A DNA stretch of 64,000 nucleotides from NCBI RefSeq assembly GCF_024166365.1, contig NC_064843.1:63016532-63080531 (forward strand), in the 5' to 3' direction. How positions within the stretch are numbered: position 1 is the first letter of the stretch; each line of letters starts with the position of its first letter. The stretch is from Elephas maximus indicus (taxonomy: Eukaryota > Chordata > Mammalia > Proboscidea > Elephantidae). Below are positions 10,999 to 22,646 of this stretch, piece by piece. The position numbers were made by a program, and so were the translations under genes. Below the pieces are notes generated by a model. That model ran no database searches and was not told the DNA's origin. It saw nothing but the letters and a program-made list of their open reading frames with translations.

Positions 10999-11517
10999 CA
11001 TTTTTTCCATTACCTAAACGGCAATAATTTTTATGCAACAATGTTGCTATGTGCATTCTCCACCTTGAACTACAACTTTCAAACAATGAAATTGCACTTA
11101 AGGGGGGGGGCTTTGAAAATTAATCTTCCGAGATAAATTCCACTTCAAAAGGACTCATCATTCAAGCTGGGTGGATTTGTAGAGCTACAAATACCAACAA
11201 AGTGTCCAACTTTCAAAACTCTGAGAGCTTTGTTTGGGCACATGGTGGACAGGGACTCGGCCAGCTTTTCACTTCATTTAGGAAATTCTGGAAGGGGAAA
11301 TCACCAAGTCATAGATAGCCTCGTGGGGAGATGTTGCAGTACTCGGTCCCTGGGGCCGCCGCTCTCCCCGACCCCCAGCAAAGAGACTTAGAGCCTGCCC
11401 CTCCCTCCCCGCGGCCCCTTCGTTGCCGATGGCCTGTTGCGGTTCCCCCGACCGTGCCGGCAGCTTCTCGCAGACCCTTCGGGCCGCAGGCAGGACCCCG
11501 CCCGGGGGCCCGCGCGG

Positions 11518-12113
11518 TCACCACGTCCTGCCATAGAGCAGGTTGGCCCCGAGCACGCCGCCGCCGTAGTCTCCGGCCGCCGCGTCCAGGGCCGCCAGGC
11601 CACCCCCGGGGCCGTGCAGCGCGGGAGGGCTGGGCGACAGCTCCCGGAGCTCGGGCACCGGCGTCGGGGCCGGCGGCTGCGGGCCGGCCTGGGCCGGCGT
11701 GGGCGTGCTGGCGCCGTTCTGGCACGGCTTGCCGTCCTTGACCAGCACGGGCACCGCGACGCGGCGCGGCGACGGCGGCCCCAGGCTGCCCTCCTGCTGC
11801 AGCTGCTGCGCGGCCTTGTCCTTGGCCTGCCGCTTCATCTTGTAGCGGTGGTTCTGGAACCAGATCTTGACCTGCGTCGGCGTCAAGTGGATCATACTGG
11901 CCAGGTGCTCGCGCTCGGGCGCCGACAGGTACTTCTGCTGCTTGAAGCGCCGCTCCAGCTCGTAGACTTGGGCTTGCGAGAAGAGCACGCGGCGCTTCCT
12001 TCGCGGCGCCGCCCCGTGCAGCGGCGCCAGCGACTTGGCGGCGTCGGCGATGCCCGTCAGCGGCCCCATGCCGGCCACGTTTACGCCCGCCGACGGCCCC
12101 ATGAACCTGGAGA
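11518..12113 (-). CDS. NKX2-4: NKX2-4 exon 2: homeodomain and C-terminus
   Basis: The acceptor AG is at 12115-12114 (minus strand) and the first base is 12113; the stop TGA is at 11520-11518. Joined to exon 1 it completes a 335-aa protein. The homeodomain covers residues 175-234, beginning [20 protein letters not shown]; helix 3 contains [14 protein letters not shown] with W48, F49, Q50, N51 and the NK2-class Tyr54 (residue 228) that favours CAAG-core sites. The NK2-specific domain follows at about 253-270 ([15 protein letters not shown]). The C-terminus ends LLYGRTW, shared by NKX2-1 and NKX2-4. The factor acts in the nucleus and is expressed in ventral forebrain/hypothalamus in other mammals (family knowledge). 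All key residues are present. The region between the homeodomain and the C-terminus is Pro/Ala/Gly-rich. Confidence 0.95.
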
Positions 12114-12733
12114 CTGGGCCCAGGAGAGAAGGCCGGTGAGCGCCAGGCCCGCCCGGAGCCGGTGCCGGTGGCCGCCCCGCTGTCTGCACGCCCACAGCGG
12201 CCACAGCGCCGCGGGGCCGCTGGGCTCAGGGCGGCGCGTACGGACCCGGTGCCCCCCGGACCCCCGCGCGCTCCGGGCCAGGACCCCGAGCCAGGCGCGT
12301 GCCTGAGGGCCCCAAGTCCCCCCGGTGCCCTGGGCAGGACCAGGACCCCGAACCCGACGCACGCCCGAGGGCCCCAAATCCCCCCGGTGGCCTGGGCGGG
12401 GCCCCCGGACCTCCCGCGCGCCCCGGGGCCAGGACCCCGAACCCGGCGCGCGCCCGAGGACCCCAAATTCCCCTGGTGCCCTGGGCCGGGCCCCCGGATC
12501 CCCTGCGCGCCCCGGGGCCAGGACCCCGAACCCGGCGCGCGCCCGAGAACCCCAAATACCCAGGTGCCCTGGGCCGGGCCCCCGGACCCCCCGCGCGCCC
12601 TGGGACCAGCAGCCCCCGAGGCTGGGCCCCAGTAGGGCACGTGCGCCCGGGTCTGGGCCCCAGGACGCCCTCCTCCCGCGCCCGCGCTTGTGGCGGGAAA
12701 AGCCGCCCGCAGCCGCGCGCCCGCCTCGCTCAC
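12114..12733 (-). other. NKX2-4: NKX2-4 intron (620 bp, GC-rich)
   Basis: On the minus strand the donor is GTGAGC directly after 12734 and the acceptor is GGGCCCAG just before 12113. Splicing restores the conserved RFSSISRFMG junction (phase 1). More than half of the intron is a minisatellite (12278-12608). Reading through the intron gives long open frames on both strands that have no protein support. Confidence 0.92.
12278..12608. repeat. Intronic minisatellite, about 89-bp unit, about 3.7 copies
   Basis: Units begin CCAGGACCCCGA at 12278, 12340, 12429 and 12518, so spacings are 62, 89 and 89, with the last unit ending at about 12605 (88 bp). Each unit carries CGCGCCCGAGG, CCCCAAAT and GGGCCGGGCCCCCGGA segments. 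The first unit lacks about 27 bp. Adjacent units differ at only a few positions, so the array is young or homogenised. Confidence 0.9.
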
Positions 12734-13145
12734 TTGACGAGAAGCGCGGGTCCGGGTTGGCGCCGTACCAGCCGGGGGCCGCGGCCGCCGCGCCGCCCAG
12801 CATGCCGTCCGTGTAGGCGGGCAGCTCGCCCACGTTGCCCAGGCTGCCGTTGCAGTAGCCGCCCACGGCCCCGTGCGGGAACGGCGAGACGCCGGGCGCC
12901 ATGTGGTAGGTGGCCGCCGCCGCGCCGTGGCCCGACATGGCGTGGGGCGGCTGCAGGCCCGTCACGGCCGCCGCCTGCGAGGACGGGCCGGGCGGCGGCG
13001 CGCGGTAGGCGGCGGCCGCGAGGGGCGTCCCCAGGCCCGACGGCGCGCCGTCCATGGCACCGCCGAGCTTCTTGTAGGTCTCCTCGATGGGGCTCAGGAT
13101 GTCGGACACGGAGAAGGGCGTCGTGTGCTTTGGGCTCAACGACAT
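12734..13145 (-). CDS. NKX2-4: NKX2-4 exon 1: N-terminus with TN motif
   Basis: The start ATG is at 13145-13143 in a GAGCCATGT context (G at -3). The exon encodes residues 1-137 plus one base of codon 138, up to the GT donor at 12733-12732. The N-terminus [20 protein letters not shown] contains the NK2/tinman (TN) repressor motif at about residues 8-19, which recruits Groucho/TLE proteins in this family. Further on come YCNGSLGN and [13 protein letters not shown], conserved between NKX2-1 and NKX2-4. The segment MDGAPSGLG...[11 protein letters not shown] identifies NKX2-4 rather than NKX2-1, and linkage to XRN2 supports this. The protein is 335 aa; human NKX2-4, from memory, is slightly longer. 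Only short alanine runs are present. Confidence 0.95.
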
Positions 13146-13283
13146 GGCTCGGCGGGCCGCCAGGTAGGGGGCCCGGGACGGGCGCGGGCGGGTCGCGGCA
13201 GCCGCTCCTCGCCGCCACCGTGGCGCAGCGGCGGCGCCTGTGACGAGGAGTCGGCGGCGAGCCCCGGAGCTCCGGGATCTGGG

Positions 13284-13294
13284 GTTTATTTTAG
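13284..13294 (-). promoter_or_regulatory. NKX2-4: Candidate TATA-like element of NKX2-4
   Basis: TAAAATAAA on the minus strand lies about 140 bp upstream of the ATG in otherwise GC-rich DNA, which would place a start site near 13255 and a 5' UTR of about 110 bp. This is position and motif only; a GC-box-like GGGGCGGAGC (on the + strand at about 13322-13331) is nearby. Confidence 0.3.
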
Positions 13295-13340
13295 TCCGGC
13301 GCCAGGTTTACGACAGACTCGGGGGGCGGAGCAACATCCC

Positions 13341-16213
13341 AAACGAGCAAACAATGGTCATTGACATCTTTTTCTCTCCCCCCCCCCCACCTCCGCTTCA
13401 TATAATGGAGGCAAAAAAGGTAAAGGGGTCATTTGGGTGTTTCTTGAAAAGATCATTCTCCTTTGCTTCCTGCCTCTATCCCAGGACGTTACCCAGCCCT
13501 CGAACGCTAAAAAGAGAAACTCCAAGACCGGCGTCGGGATTGGGAGTGGAGGGTTCCGCGCTTCTCCCCATCGCGCCCCTCATTTCCTGAAGTGACTTCG
13601 TTGCGAAGTCCGGTGTAATAGGGGAAGGGGATTGCATTGCAGGGTTCACTTCGCCCTCTTGAGCGACCAGCCCTTCACTGATTCCATCAGTTAAAGTGTT
13701 AAAAAAAAAAAAAAAGAACTCTTGGGTCCGACCATAGAGCGCATAAAGAGGTACAAGGACAGTCCTCTGCCATTGTAGGGCTTCCTAATTTATGCATCTT
13801 TAGACCTTTAAGCATCATTTTGTGAGCTACCCTAACGGGCACTTCCAAATTAGCTCAAAGTATCCAAATGCAAAGAAGAGAGAAAACACACAGAGACACA
13901 GATAGATGCTAACTTGTAAGTATTCTGGTTTTATTCTGTGGGGATGGGTTTGGACAAGGGAAGGAGGGTACATTTTTATTTACTAAAGTGTATCTCCTTC
14001 AGTTTGCACCTGTAAAGTTCTTTACTGCTTTCTTTTTCCTTTTTTTTTGTTTTTTGTTCCTTCCCTCCCTTCCTCCTTTCTTTTCTTTTCAAAAAGCAAA
14101 TATCCGACTTGGGGTTGGTTCTCCTATCACTACCATGATCAAAAAGAAGAGAAAGAAAAAAAAAATCCAAAATATTTGTGTTTGTAATGGGGCTTTTTGT
14201 TGTTGTCAGACAAATTTAACCTGTTCAAGGAATATGGGATGGATGCAGAAATCAGGTGAAGATAGTAGTTTCTCTTGAAAAAATACAAAACCATGGATAT
14301 ACTCATTTTTTTTTTTAAACTTTGTCATCCTTTGATTTGGAAATTCACCTGGATAGCAAAGGAAAACCTAAACATTGTGAACTCTCCACCAAATGCTGAA
14401 CAAGACAAAGAATAAGACAAAAAAAAGTGTTCAAAGCATATTGATTAAATTTTGAAAACAATCTTGCAGTAATAAAATTGATAATGGAAAACAAAAATAC
14501 AACTTTTAGCAAGTTTTCTTGGTGATTGGTGACAGGAGAAAGCAAAACAAGGAGAGTGCTTTCTTAAGCAAGATTTTATTGCTTAAAAAAGAAGAAAAAG
14601 GATGTGTGAGAAACGATCAAGTTTAATCTGACAGCACATGTCTCAAAGACAAGAACTGTATTACCTATTCCTTTTCCTGTTTAGTTTCAGCCTTCTGGTT
14701 GGAATGTCCTCTCTGGTTTTGCTCTTACTGTGTTGTCCATTTCCATGTAGTTTTGCAAAGCATCTGCCATTTTTGGGGGGGGGGTGGGCATTGGGAAGTC
14801 AGTATGATCACCTATGGGGGCAGAGTGACAACCAGGCAAGTTTATATTATATAGAGTAGTACTTAAAAATATTATAAGAATAAAATCCAAGGTTACATGA
14901 ATTGTTTGCAGACATCAGTTATTGACTTAGCAAAGCTACTAAGGCTACAATTTTCACACGATACTGCTTTTACAGGTCTTTCCTGAATTTGAAACACTTA
15001 GGCCTACCTTTCCTGTCTTTTTTTTTTTTTTAAGGTAATGTTAAACAACGAAGCACGTATGTGTGTGTTTAAGCCATTGTCATGATCCTTCTAAAAATTG
15101 TGCTTTGGATTTTAAGTTCTTGGTTCATTCAAATTGTATTGTTTATGTGTATTTATTAGCTTAAATTTAAGAAGACATAGAAAATTTTGTATTTCAAGCT
15201 TTCCTCAGAGAAAACAGGTAAGTAAAAATAGTTGTTACTGCATCTTTGGATATAAAAATGATTTCTAAATCATTATATTTGCAAGCTCAAATATATTTCA
15301 GAAATGAAACCCATTATCCTAATCTCCATGTTGATTAGTTGTCCAAAGTAAGAACCTGTTTACAATTACATTTTTTCCTAGTTGATTAATATTGACTCTT
15401 TTTTCAGGCTATATATCTTATCTCATGTAATGTTATCCATAGAGGTTCAAGAATAGCAATTCACACTAGGTCGTTATACTACACGTGATTGTTTGTTTTA
15501 TTTTTTAATCGTGTTGGGTCCTGCTACTAGTGTATTTATATCTGCAAGACTTCCATCTTTAAGTAAAAGAGAACTTTATCATATCTGGAGGTTCTCTGCA
15601 GAGAGTCACCTTTCTACTGCTTAGGAATGTGATATGCCAAATACTACGTTAGAGGTAAACAGCTGTGAAAAAATTCCACAATCTTCAGCATTTCTCCCTA
15701 TCGGTTATTGTATCTTATTCTAGAAATTGCATACTTGCATGCTAGAAACACTGTGTGAATGTGTGCAAATGGTTCTGAAAATAGGTATAGTCTGGAGGAT
15801 GTATATGTACATTTACATACAGACATAAAATAATCTGATATTCCATTGAAGGTTTTAATCAGATTCATTTCATCAGATTGTTGTCTGCCTAAATTATGTA
15901 TGGAAATTTATACTCAGTAGATTCTTAAATACTATTAAGTAAATTGGATTTCACAGGAAATGCATTTCTCAGGAAATTTTTTTTGGGGGGAGGGCTTCTT
16001 TTTCCTTTTAAAAAATGATGCTGGCACTCATTCAAAAAAAAAAAGCAAATACTACCAAAGGGAATACAGTGAGGCGGTGTCCCCTCCCACTCCTGCCATC
16101 CAGCTTCCTAGTTGCACTTCTCAGAGGCAGTGGGTGATACCTGTTTCTCCTGGGACTGCCTGTACATATTGAAGTATACTACCATTTTTACACAAGGGGT
16201 AGCATGCTATAAA
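13341..16213. other. Repeat-poor upstream flank of NKX2-4
   Basis: Mostly unique AT-rich DNA with a C-run at about 13378-13389, A-runs near 13700 and a long pyrimidine tract at about 14029-14095. No AfroSINE, L1 or RTE and no gene seen. Candidate regulatory landscape for NKX2-4; I cannot delimit individual enhancers. Confidence 0.55.
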
Positions 16214-16540
16214 CAGGTAGTCCCCGACTTAGAACGTATTCAAGTTACTGACAGACTACACTTAGGAACATCTGTTTTTTTTGTTTTTTGGTGCATCTTA
16301 TGGTTAATGATGTATATGTATGTATGTGTGTATTAAAATATATCTGTAAGCTGGTATGTAATGTTTCCAACCCCTAAAGACAAATAAAGATCAGATTTGT
16401 AAAGATAACTGGTAATAAAGACAATAGTAATGAAAACTAAGAAAAAACCAAAGAAACAAGGTATTCAGTTTACCTAAGAACTGACTTAAGGGCAGAGTGG
16501 TTGTGGGAACAAAACTCCATTTTAAGTCTGGGAGTACTTG
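16214..16540. mobile_element. Non-autonomous DNA transposon (Tigger/pogo-like MITE)
   Basis: Terminal inverted repeats CAGGTAGTCCCCGACTTA (16214-16231) and TAAGTCTGGGAGTACTTG (16523-16540) match at 15 of 18 positions, and a TA follows the right end. The interior has no coding capacity. The end sequence resembles Tigger-type mammalian elements; the family name is a recollection. Confidence 0.6.
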
Positions 16541-19500
16541 TACACTGCTTGGTACCTTGCTTTTTTTCATATTTTAGAATTTTTTTTTTTTTGTAGTTTC
16601 ACACACCAAATTTAACACTGAAAGCTTATAGGCTGTGACAGACATAGAAAACTTTCCTAGACAAAAAGATTGATAGACTAGGTATAGGAAATATCCAGTG
16701 AGGTTTCTTGGCTTTCTGAAAAAATGTGGAATTTATTGAAAATCACTGATGTGTTAGTTAACCTTATGGCCAAAAATAATTTGGAAAAAAAATTCTGAAC
16801 TAGGAGCCTCCCTCAGGCTTGGGGTTTGTTGTCCTACAGAAATTCAAGAAAGGGACCAGAGAGGAGTTGAGAAACTGTAACATATCTCCTTTGAAATGGG
16901 ATTCCAGCCAGTGCTTAGAGGGAACGGTTGTTGGTTTTCTAGGATGGCAAATAGATTTCCAGTGAATCCTGAAGTTTCTTGTAAGGTCAAACTGAAAATA
17001 TAGCTTTCTGCTTGAATATTTAGGAATATAAGCACATTTTAGAAGTGAGACACTTGCTACATTTGTGATTAATTTAAAATAGCCATGAAATAATTTGAGT
17101 AATAAAATTGTCATCTTGTGGAAGTGACTTTAAAATATTATCTTTGCAGTTAGGAAGGAATAAAGAAACATGTCAAGAGTACTAGTATTTTATAATAAAC
17201 TTGAGGTTATAAAGAGGAAACAAAACTGTTGTAGAGATGAAACACGAAGTTTATTTTAATAACTTTTTAATTTTTGCTAATTTCACCAGATTCTGAAACT
17301 TGCTTTTCATTTCTTTTTATCTTCCTAAATGTTTTTTTGTTTTAAATATTCATTTAAATTAGTTTAAACCTCTTATGATGATTTTACACTTAAATTTACA
17401 TGACTTTGTTATTTCTATGTGACTCAGTAATTATTTCATAAATATTTTTTCCATAAAACTTGAACTCCTTGCAGTTTAACTACTCTTTAAAAAAATCTTT
17501 AAGTCAGTGTTTGCTGAGATTCAGATATTTTAGATTGAAAATAGTTTTCTCACCAATGATAATTCCGACAAATGAAAGCAGCTCAGATACACGCTTTGAA
17601 TTAAAAATGCTTGTTAGTACAATATGAGGATGGATCTAGATGTTAAAAATGTTATTGTTGTTGAAATCATCATAATAATGAGACCCAATTACATGGTTTC
17701 TTAAAAGAAACCCCAAGAAGCTTCCCCTTCTAGGGCCTAGCTGTAGTACTAGTTTTTACAGTCACTGTAGAGGGTAACATTCATTAGGCTCTAACAGTGG
17801 AGTAAGGATATGAAAATGGAACAGTGTGTCACAGTTCTCTCACTGTAGGTTTGTAAGCTCAAGGTAGAAATTAAAAATTTTCTAAGTTTATTATATAATA
17901 TTATTATTAATTTTTAGAACAAGTAAAGTACATAATATGGGAAAAAGTGGCAATATTGAAGTATAATTTTTACTTCTGAATAACAAGTTTATTGTATATT
18001 TTGCTTAGTTTAGAGCTTTTTAAAGTATAATGGTATTTTCCTGAACAATGTCTTTGACATTTTTAGTTCCTTTACATGTTTTGAAATGCCATTAAATGGC
18101 TCTTTTTATAGGAAAAAAGAACCATTGAATTTTCAGCAAAATCATTTTTCTATTTATTATTTTGTGTGAGGAGTTAATCATCCTAAAAGTTCTACTGTAT
18201 CTCCACACATACCTGCTTAGAGTGAGTACATTTAGCTTTTTAAAAAGTAAAGTATACTTTTATAACTTTATTCTCACCTGCCTTCAATTTTTTCCTAACT
18301 TGAGTTTCAGTGAATTTTTAACTAAATTCTCTCTCTCCTGCAAGTCCCAGTAAAGATGTGTCACCTTACATTGACAAATTACCCATTGTTAATTGCCAAG
18401 GAAGGTATCAGTCTTCACACCTGAGCCAGGTGATTGGATTATTCATTACCATCACTTTCTTGAAGGAGAAACTCCAGCTTCGAAGTTTTGGTAAATTGAT
18501 TATTAGATTGTTACATAAAAATAAAATTTTACAGTATACATTTTAGAAGATATAACTATGACAAGGCTATAATTAGGAGTAATTTGCCCAATTTGATCCT
18601 CTTGTGTTCTTCTTTGTACTGCCAATATTGAGGAAATACTTGATGGATATTTGTATGTATCTATTTTTTTAATCTGAATTCTAGGTTGCGAATTCTGCTT
18701 AAAAGGAAGCAATAAGCTAGTATTCATCTCAATATCAGTTTTGGTAGGTTTTAAGCAATTAAATATTGCTTCAGTAATTTGCATTAAAAAGCTTAATATG
18801 AAATACTTGCATTTATTTTATTCTGTGAGTGCCCCAAGGAGAATTGTACTGATAAAAGTCGCCTCCTTAGATTTCCTCAGAAACAAACAAAGGAACAACA
18901 TAGTAAAATAAGTCACATGGACTTGAAAATTGCTAAGTACCAATTATTCAGTTTATGGAGGAAATTAATAATGGGATCTGGCTCTTCAGTAAATCTAGTA
19001 TTTACTAGGTTTTTGGGAAAATGAAGTACTGAATATAAAAGATAATTTGTAGGAAATTATATCAGGTCAATACCGAAAAGGTGACTCAGACTTAGAAATT
19101 AATAAAAATTTCACGAAAGTGCCACGAACTGCTGGAATTTGGCCAAAAAATACCAAGACAGAGAGGAATTGCTTGAAAAAATTAGGACCAGCTTAAATGA
19201 AAGCAACTTCTCATTGGTATGCAGTATGCCTTTAATATCTAACATTTGGATTAAAACATCTCTTCCAAAATAAAAAGGTCATATATCCAAAATAAGTTAA
19301 AAAACAAAACTATGACAATAAATGGCAAACCTCAATAGGTAAAAAATTTTTTAAAGTTATACAGTTAAAAAAATAATTAAAAATCTTTAAAATGTTTAAA
19401 GCTCATTTTTCAGTGGGATAAATAAATATTTAACTGTGAAGGTTATGTTAAGATTGAATTTTGTACATAAACTGTTCTAGGATTTGGATAATGGAATAAT

Positions 19501-20381
19501 TTACAGGGTAATTGTTTTAACATGTTGCGATTTTTTTATATGCTTACCATTATAAACATAGAAAATACTTGGAAAATTTTGAATCACATATGAGGTTTCA
19601 TTTTTCTATAAATAGTTTCATATGTATGAGGATTTCTCCTAGAGTTGGTTCTCTTAAGTGCAGTATTTCTTTAGGATGATCAGTGATAGTGAATATATAA
19701 TTGAGCTACAGTTGTGGACATAATGGCAGACTGCCTTGGTGCACTCTTACTAACAATTTGTGGAGATTAAAAGGGTCATGGAAATGGTGACTTAGGAATT
19801 GCTTTATAAAGACATTGGAGGATTGAAGAGAAGCCTGGTGTTTGCAGTGGCCTCTGAAATCATTTTCACCTAAAACCCAGGTTTAGTGGTTGTGAGTGTT
19901 GCTTAATTGCTCTGCTCAGGAGAAAAAGAAAAAATATATATTTATGTGGCATAAAAAATTATTTAGTTATGGATCTTAAATGAACAAATTGGGGTATCTA
20001 TTGTCGACCCATTTCAAAAGGGGAGGTGGAGAATGTTCAGTGTGTTTATCATACTGTATGTGCTTGCATTCAGCTGCATAGGCAGAACATGAATATATAG
20101 GTAAACACTCATGAAAATCGCTTTTCGTATCCAAAAGGGTTTAATCATGAATTGCCCCTACCTCTGTATACATACATTGCCACATTTCCATGTGTTCGAG
20201 CAAGTAAATTGTATCACTCTTACGTAGATATTTTGCCATACTCCGGAGGAATCATATGATGCAAAATATCTTAATTATACATTTATTCTTTCTCTACCTC
20301 GGTTCATAATGGATGTGAGGCAGTTTATAAATAAATATGTTTGTGTACTTTAAACACTTAGTAAGAGTCCACCACCATCAC
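16541..20381. other. Repeat-poor AT-rich sequence
   Basis: Nearly 4 kb with no recognisable gene and no AfroSINE, L1 or RTE. Short frames are present but none has a recognisable domain. It continues the repeat-depleted zone around NKX2-4. Confidence 0.55.
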
Positions 20382-20450
20382 CAGGTGTTGTTGGGTCAAT
20401 TCCAAGTCATGGCAACCCCATGTGTATCAGAGTAGACAGGATTTCATAAA
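20382..20450 (-). repeat. AfroSINE/RTE 3'-end fragment
   Basis: GGTGTTGTTGGGTCAATTCC and CATGGCAACCCCATGTGTAT resemble the shared SINE/RTE 3' end in reverse. The rest of the element is absent. Confidence 0.6.
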
Positions 20451-20599
20451 TCAGGATCTTATAAGAGTAGGAACTTAAGGCATAGGTGAAATAAACATCA
20501 ATTCTGAGTGAAGCCTAACAAGTCACTGAAGCGGAACCTCACACTTGGCTCTGAGATTTCTGGTGGTCAATTGAAAAAGCCAGTGACACTTTTCTTAGT

Positions 20600-21474
20600 T
20601 TTGTTCTTGTTGTTAGGTGCCGTTGAGTCGGTTCCAACTCATGTAGACCCTGTGTGCAACAGAATGAAACACTGCCCAGTTCTGCACCGTCCTCACAATG
20701 GTTGTTATGCTTCAGCCTATTGTTGCAGCCACTATGGATTGACCGTCTCATTGAGGGTCTTTCTCTATTTTGCTGACCCTCTACTTTCCCAAGCATGATG
20801 TCCTTCTCCAAGAACTGATCCCTCCTGATAACCTGTCCAAAATGTGTGAGATGTAGTCTCGCCATCTTTGCTTTTAAGGAACCTTCTGGTTTTAATTGTT
20901 CCAAGACACTTTTGTTCGTTCTTTTGGCCGTCCGTAGTATAGTCAATATTCTTCACCAACACCACAATTCAGAGGAGTCAGTTTTTCTTCGGTCTTCCTT
21001 ATCCATTGTCCAGCTTTAACATGCATATGAGGCAATTGAAAACACCATGGCTTGTGTCGGGTGCACCTTAGTTTTCAAGGTGACATCTTTGCTTTCTAAC
21101 GCTTTAAAGAGGTCTTTTGCAGCAGATTTGCCCAATGCAATGCGTCATTGGATTTCTTGACTACCGCTTCTGTGGGTGATGATTGTGGATCCAAGTAAAA
21201 TGAAATCCTTGACAACTTCAGTCTTTTCTGTGTTTGTCATGATGTTGCTTATTGGTACAGTTGTGAGGATTTTTGTTTTGTTTTGTTTACGTTGAGGCGT
21301 AATTCATCCTGAAGGCTGTAGTCTTTGATCTTCATCAGTAAGTGCTTCAAGTCCACTTCATTTTCAGCTGGCAAGGTTGTATCATCTGAGTATCTCAGGT
21401 TGTTAATGAGTCTTCCTCCAATCCTGATGCCGAGTTGTTCTTCATATAGTCCAGCTTCTCAGATAATTTGCCCC
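20600..21474 (-). mobile_element. RTE (BovB-like) LINE, 3' part, minus orientation
   Basis: The + strand begins at the element's 3' end (TTGTTGTTAGGTGCCGTTGA) and reads backwards through the end of the reverse-transcriptase region to CCAGCTTCTCAGATAATTTG. Frames are broken. It is 5'-truncated, like most RTE copies here. Confidence 0.85.
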
Positions 21475-21589
21475 TTAATTTTAGGAAGGTGGAAAAAACA
21501 AATCAAATTCTCAGGGAAAGAAGGATTTTCTAACAGCTCTAAAAGAAGTAATTTTTCACAAGGGGCTTCCTATAGGGACACTGACTATA

Positions 21590-21597
21590 AAATTCTT
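21590..21597. repeat. Target-site duplication of the L1 at 21598-29045 (left copy)
   Basis: AAATTCTT here is repeated at 29046-29053 just beyond the L1 5' end. The sense-strand junction CTT/AAGA fits the L1 endonuclease preference. Confidence 0.6.
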
Positions 21598-22646
21598 TTT
21601 TTATATAATTTATAATTTTATAATTTTTATTGTGCTTTAAGTGAAAGTTTACAAATCAAGTCAGTCTCTCACATAAAAATTTATATACACCTTGCTACAT
21701 ACTCCCAATTACTGTCCCCCTAATGAGACAACCCACTCTTTCTCTCCATTCTCTCTTTTCCAGTCCATTTTGCCAGCTTCTAACCCCCTCTACCCTCTCA
21801 TCTCCCCTCACCAGCATCCCCCTCCAATGCATTGTCCAGTCCAAAGTATGTCTGAAGAGTTGGCTTTGGGAGTGGTTCCTGTCCTGCGCCAACAGCAGGT
21901 CTGGGGGCCATGACAACCAGGGTCCTTCCAGTCTCAGTGAGACCATTAAGTCTGGTCTTATGAGAATTTGGGGTCTACATCCCACTGCTCTCCTGCTCCC
22001 TCAGGGGCTCTCTATTCTGTTCCCTGTCAAGGCAGTCATCGGTTGTAGTCGGGCACCATCTAGTTCTTCTGGTCTCAGGCTGATGTAGTCTCTGGTTCAT
22101 GTGGGCCTTTCTGTCTCTTGGGCTCGTAATTGCCTTCTGCCCTTGGTGTTCTTCATTCTCCTTTGATCCAGGTGGGTTGAGACCACTTGATGCATCTTAG
22201 ATGGCTCCTTGCTAGCATTTAAGACCCCAGAGGCCACTCTTCAAAGTGGGATGCAGAATGTTTTCTTAATAGATTTTATTACACCAGTTGATTTAGCTGT
22301 CCCCTGAAACCATGGTCCCTAGACCCCTGCCCCTGCTATGCTGGCCTTTGAAGCATTCAGTTTATTCAGGAAACTTCTTTGCTTTTGGTTTAGTCCAGTT
22401 ATGCTGACCCCCCCCCCATATTATGTGCTGCCTTTCCCTTCACCTAAAGTAGTTTTTATGTGCTATCTGATTAGTGAATGCCCGTCTCCCACCCTCCCTC
22501 CCTCTCCCCTCTTGTAACCGCAAAAGAATGTTTTCTTCTCAGTTTAAGCTGTTTCTCAAGTTCTTATAATAGTGGTCTTATAAAATATTTGCCCTTTTGC
22601 AACTGACTAATTTCACACAGCATAATGCCTTCCATGTTCCTCCATG

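Larger units (their letters stand above)
11330..13340. promoter_or_regulatory. NKX2-4: CpG island covering NKX2-4
   Basis: Very GC-rich and CpG-dense sequence spans both exons, the intron and the proximal promoter, with sharp edges to AT-rich DNA on both sides. This is typical of NKX2 homeobox genes, which are commonly Polycomb-regulated CpG-island genes (family knowledge). It explains the many long spurious open frames here. Confidence 0.88.

Noticed and set aside
12278-12608. CRISPR-like array
   Set aside because: The units are contiguous without unique spacers, in a mammalian intron.
11309-12733. 474-codon minus-strand frame across the intron and exon 2
   Set aside because: It is out of frame with the homeodomain and consists of low-complexity GC-driven sequence.
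12081-13145. A single 354-codon frame reading from the NKX2-4 start through the intron
   Set aside because: The frame leaves homology exactly at a GT donor and continues into the minisatellite; splicing to 12113 restores the conserved protein.
11518-13145. Identification as NKX2-1
   Set aside because: The homeodomain is shared, but the N-terminal MDGAPSGLG and [11 protein letters not shown] segments, the C-terminal region and linkage to XRN2 fit NKX2-4.
11437-13243. Long + strand open frames antisense to NKX2-4 (for example 289 and 314 codons)
   Set aside because: They are Arg/Pro/Gly/Ala-rich with no domain, they follow from GC-rich DNA and the 89-bp tandem array, and they lie opposite a well-supported homeobox gene.
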